A DNA stretch of 64,000 nucleotides, from the NCBI GenBank assembly GCA_965220265.1, contig CBDCPM010000004.1, positions 2,480,001 through 2,544,000 of the forward strand, given 5' to 3'. Made by a program: the position numbers and the translations under genes. This document shows, piece by piece, positions 63,782 through 64,000 of the stretch (within the stretch, counting starts at the first letter, position 1; each line of letters opens with the position of its first letter). Source of the DNA: Bin87 sp965220265. Its GTDB lineage: Bacteria; Chloroflexota; Dehalococcoidia; Lucifugimonadales; UBA3495. A model generated the notes under the pieces. It was not told where the DNA came from. It did no database searches and saw only the letters and a program-made list of their open reading frames with translations.

Positions 63782-64000
63782 TCAAATGGCGGTGGCTAGT
63801 CTTCGTGATGGCGTTTGTTTCGCTGACGCTGTTAGGGGCGCTGTCGTACTCCACGGTGTCTGCGCAATCGCCGCCATTGCCGCCGGCTGTCCTGGGCGGG
63901 ACGGCCTGGTTGGACGGACAGTTGGTTCCGCCCGGGACGTTGATACAAGCGATGCAAGGGGACACGCAATTGAGTCGGGTCACGGCGAGAAACAACGGGC
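63778..64000 (+). CDS. Exported protein, partial (runs off the window)
   Basis: At least 74 aa. ATG 63778 overlaps the previous stop as ATGA. A signal peptide is clear (MIKWRWLVFVMAFVSLTLLG, then ALSYSTVSAQS with a likely cleavage after SAQ). The mature part seen so far (LPPAVLGGTAWLDGQLVPPG) looks like the first strands of a beta-rich repeat domain. Function unknown; the rest lies beyond the window. Confidence 0.75.
   Translation, partial: MIKWRWLVFVMAFVSLTLLGALSYSTVSAQSPPLPPAVLGGTAWLDGQLVPPGTLIQAMQGDTQLSRVTARNNG

Noticed and set aside
1..64000. CRISPR arrays.
   Set aside because: No regularly spaced direct repeats with unique spacers were seen on reading either strand.

Overview
The window is a high-G+C bacterial chromosome segment. 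Its gene content points to a free-living or host-associated member of the Chloroflexota, most like the SAR202/Dehalococcoidia side of that phylum. That placement is an inference, not a computed one. It rests on a complete coenzyme F420 biosynthesis cluster, several LLM-class (F420/flavin) oxidoreductases, a form II CoxSLM molybdenum hydroxylase, a DUF1501/DUF1800 pair and a TRAP-type substrate-binding protein.

Layout. Positions 1-3500 are a graveyard of mobile DNA: an IS701-like transposase with several frameshifts, a truncated IstB, a complete IS5-type element and the tail of a DUF3226 protein. A VWA-domain protein (3603-5633) and tRNA-Ala(GGC) follow. Immediately downstream of the tRNA lies a decayed tyrosine integrase with AlpA-like and XRE-like genes, the scar of an integrative element. 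Positions 9259-15320 hold more insertion sequences: a DDE/rve element, a second IS5 copy flanked by oppositely oriented IS1380 fragments, and a solitary IS66 end. They surround a broken TRAP substrate-binding gene with an odd duplicated C-terminal module.

From 15.4 kb the sequence is mostly ordinary and intact. A minus-strand cluster ruvB, cofG-cofH-cofD-cofC-LLM, fabI is followed by an IS66-type element with a perfect 8-bp target duplication, sitting just upstream of tRNA-Val(GAC). Then come an amidohydrolase, a VOC protein, a 3-hydroxyisobutyrate dehydrogenase-like gene, cca, an alcohol dehydrogenase, proS, a DszC-like flavin monooxygenase and ispG. Molybdenum-related genes recur: XdhC-type maturation factor (35852), MocA-like nucleotidyltransferase (37155), formate dehydrogenase alpha subunit (40835), MogA/MoaB (47954) and coxSLM (57189-60998). 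The right end carries an NHL/DUF1501/DUF1800 operon, a PIG-L deacetylase with an MFS transporter, surE, an XRE regulator and a run of small membrane or acidic proteins of unknown role.

The most notable observation is a redoxin gene at 43680-44171 (minus). Its active-site CxxC is written TGA-x-x-Cys, and a bulged stem-loop lies 4 nt after the TGA. This reads as a selenoprotein with a bacterial SECIS element rather than a broken gene, although no selenocysteine machinery lies in this window.
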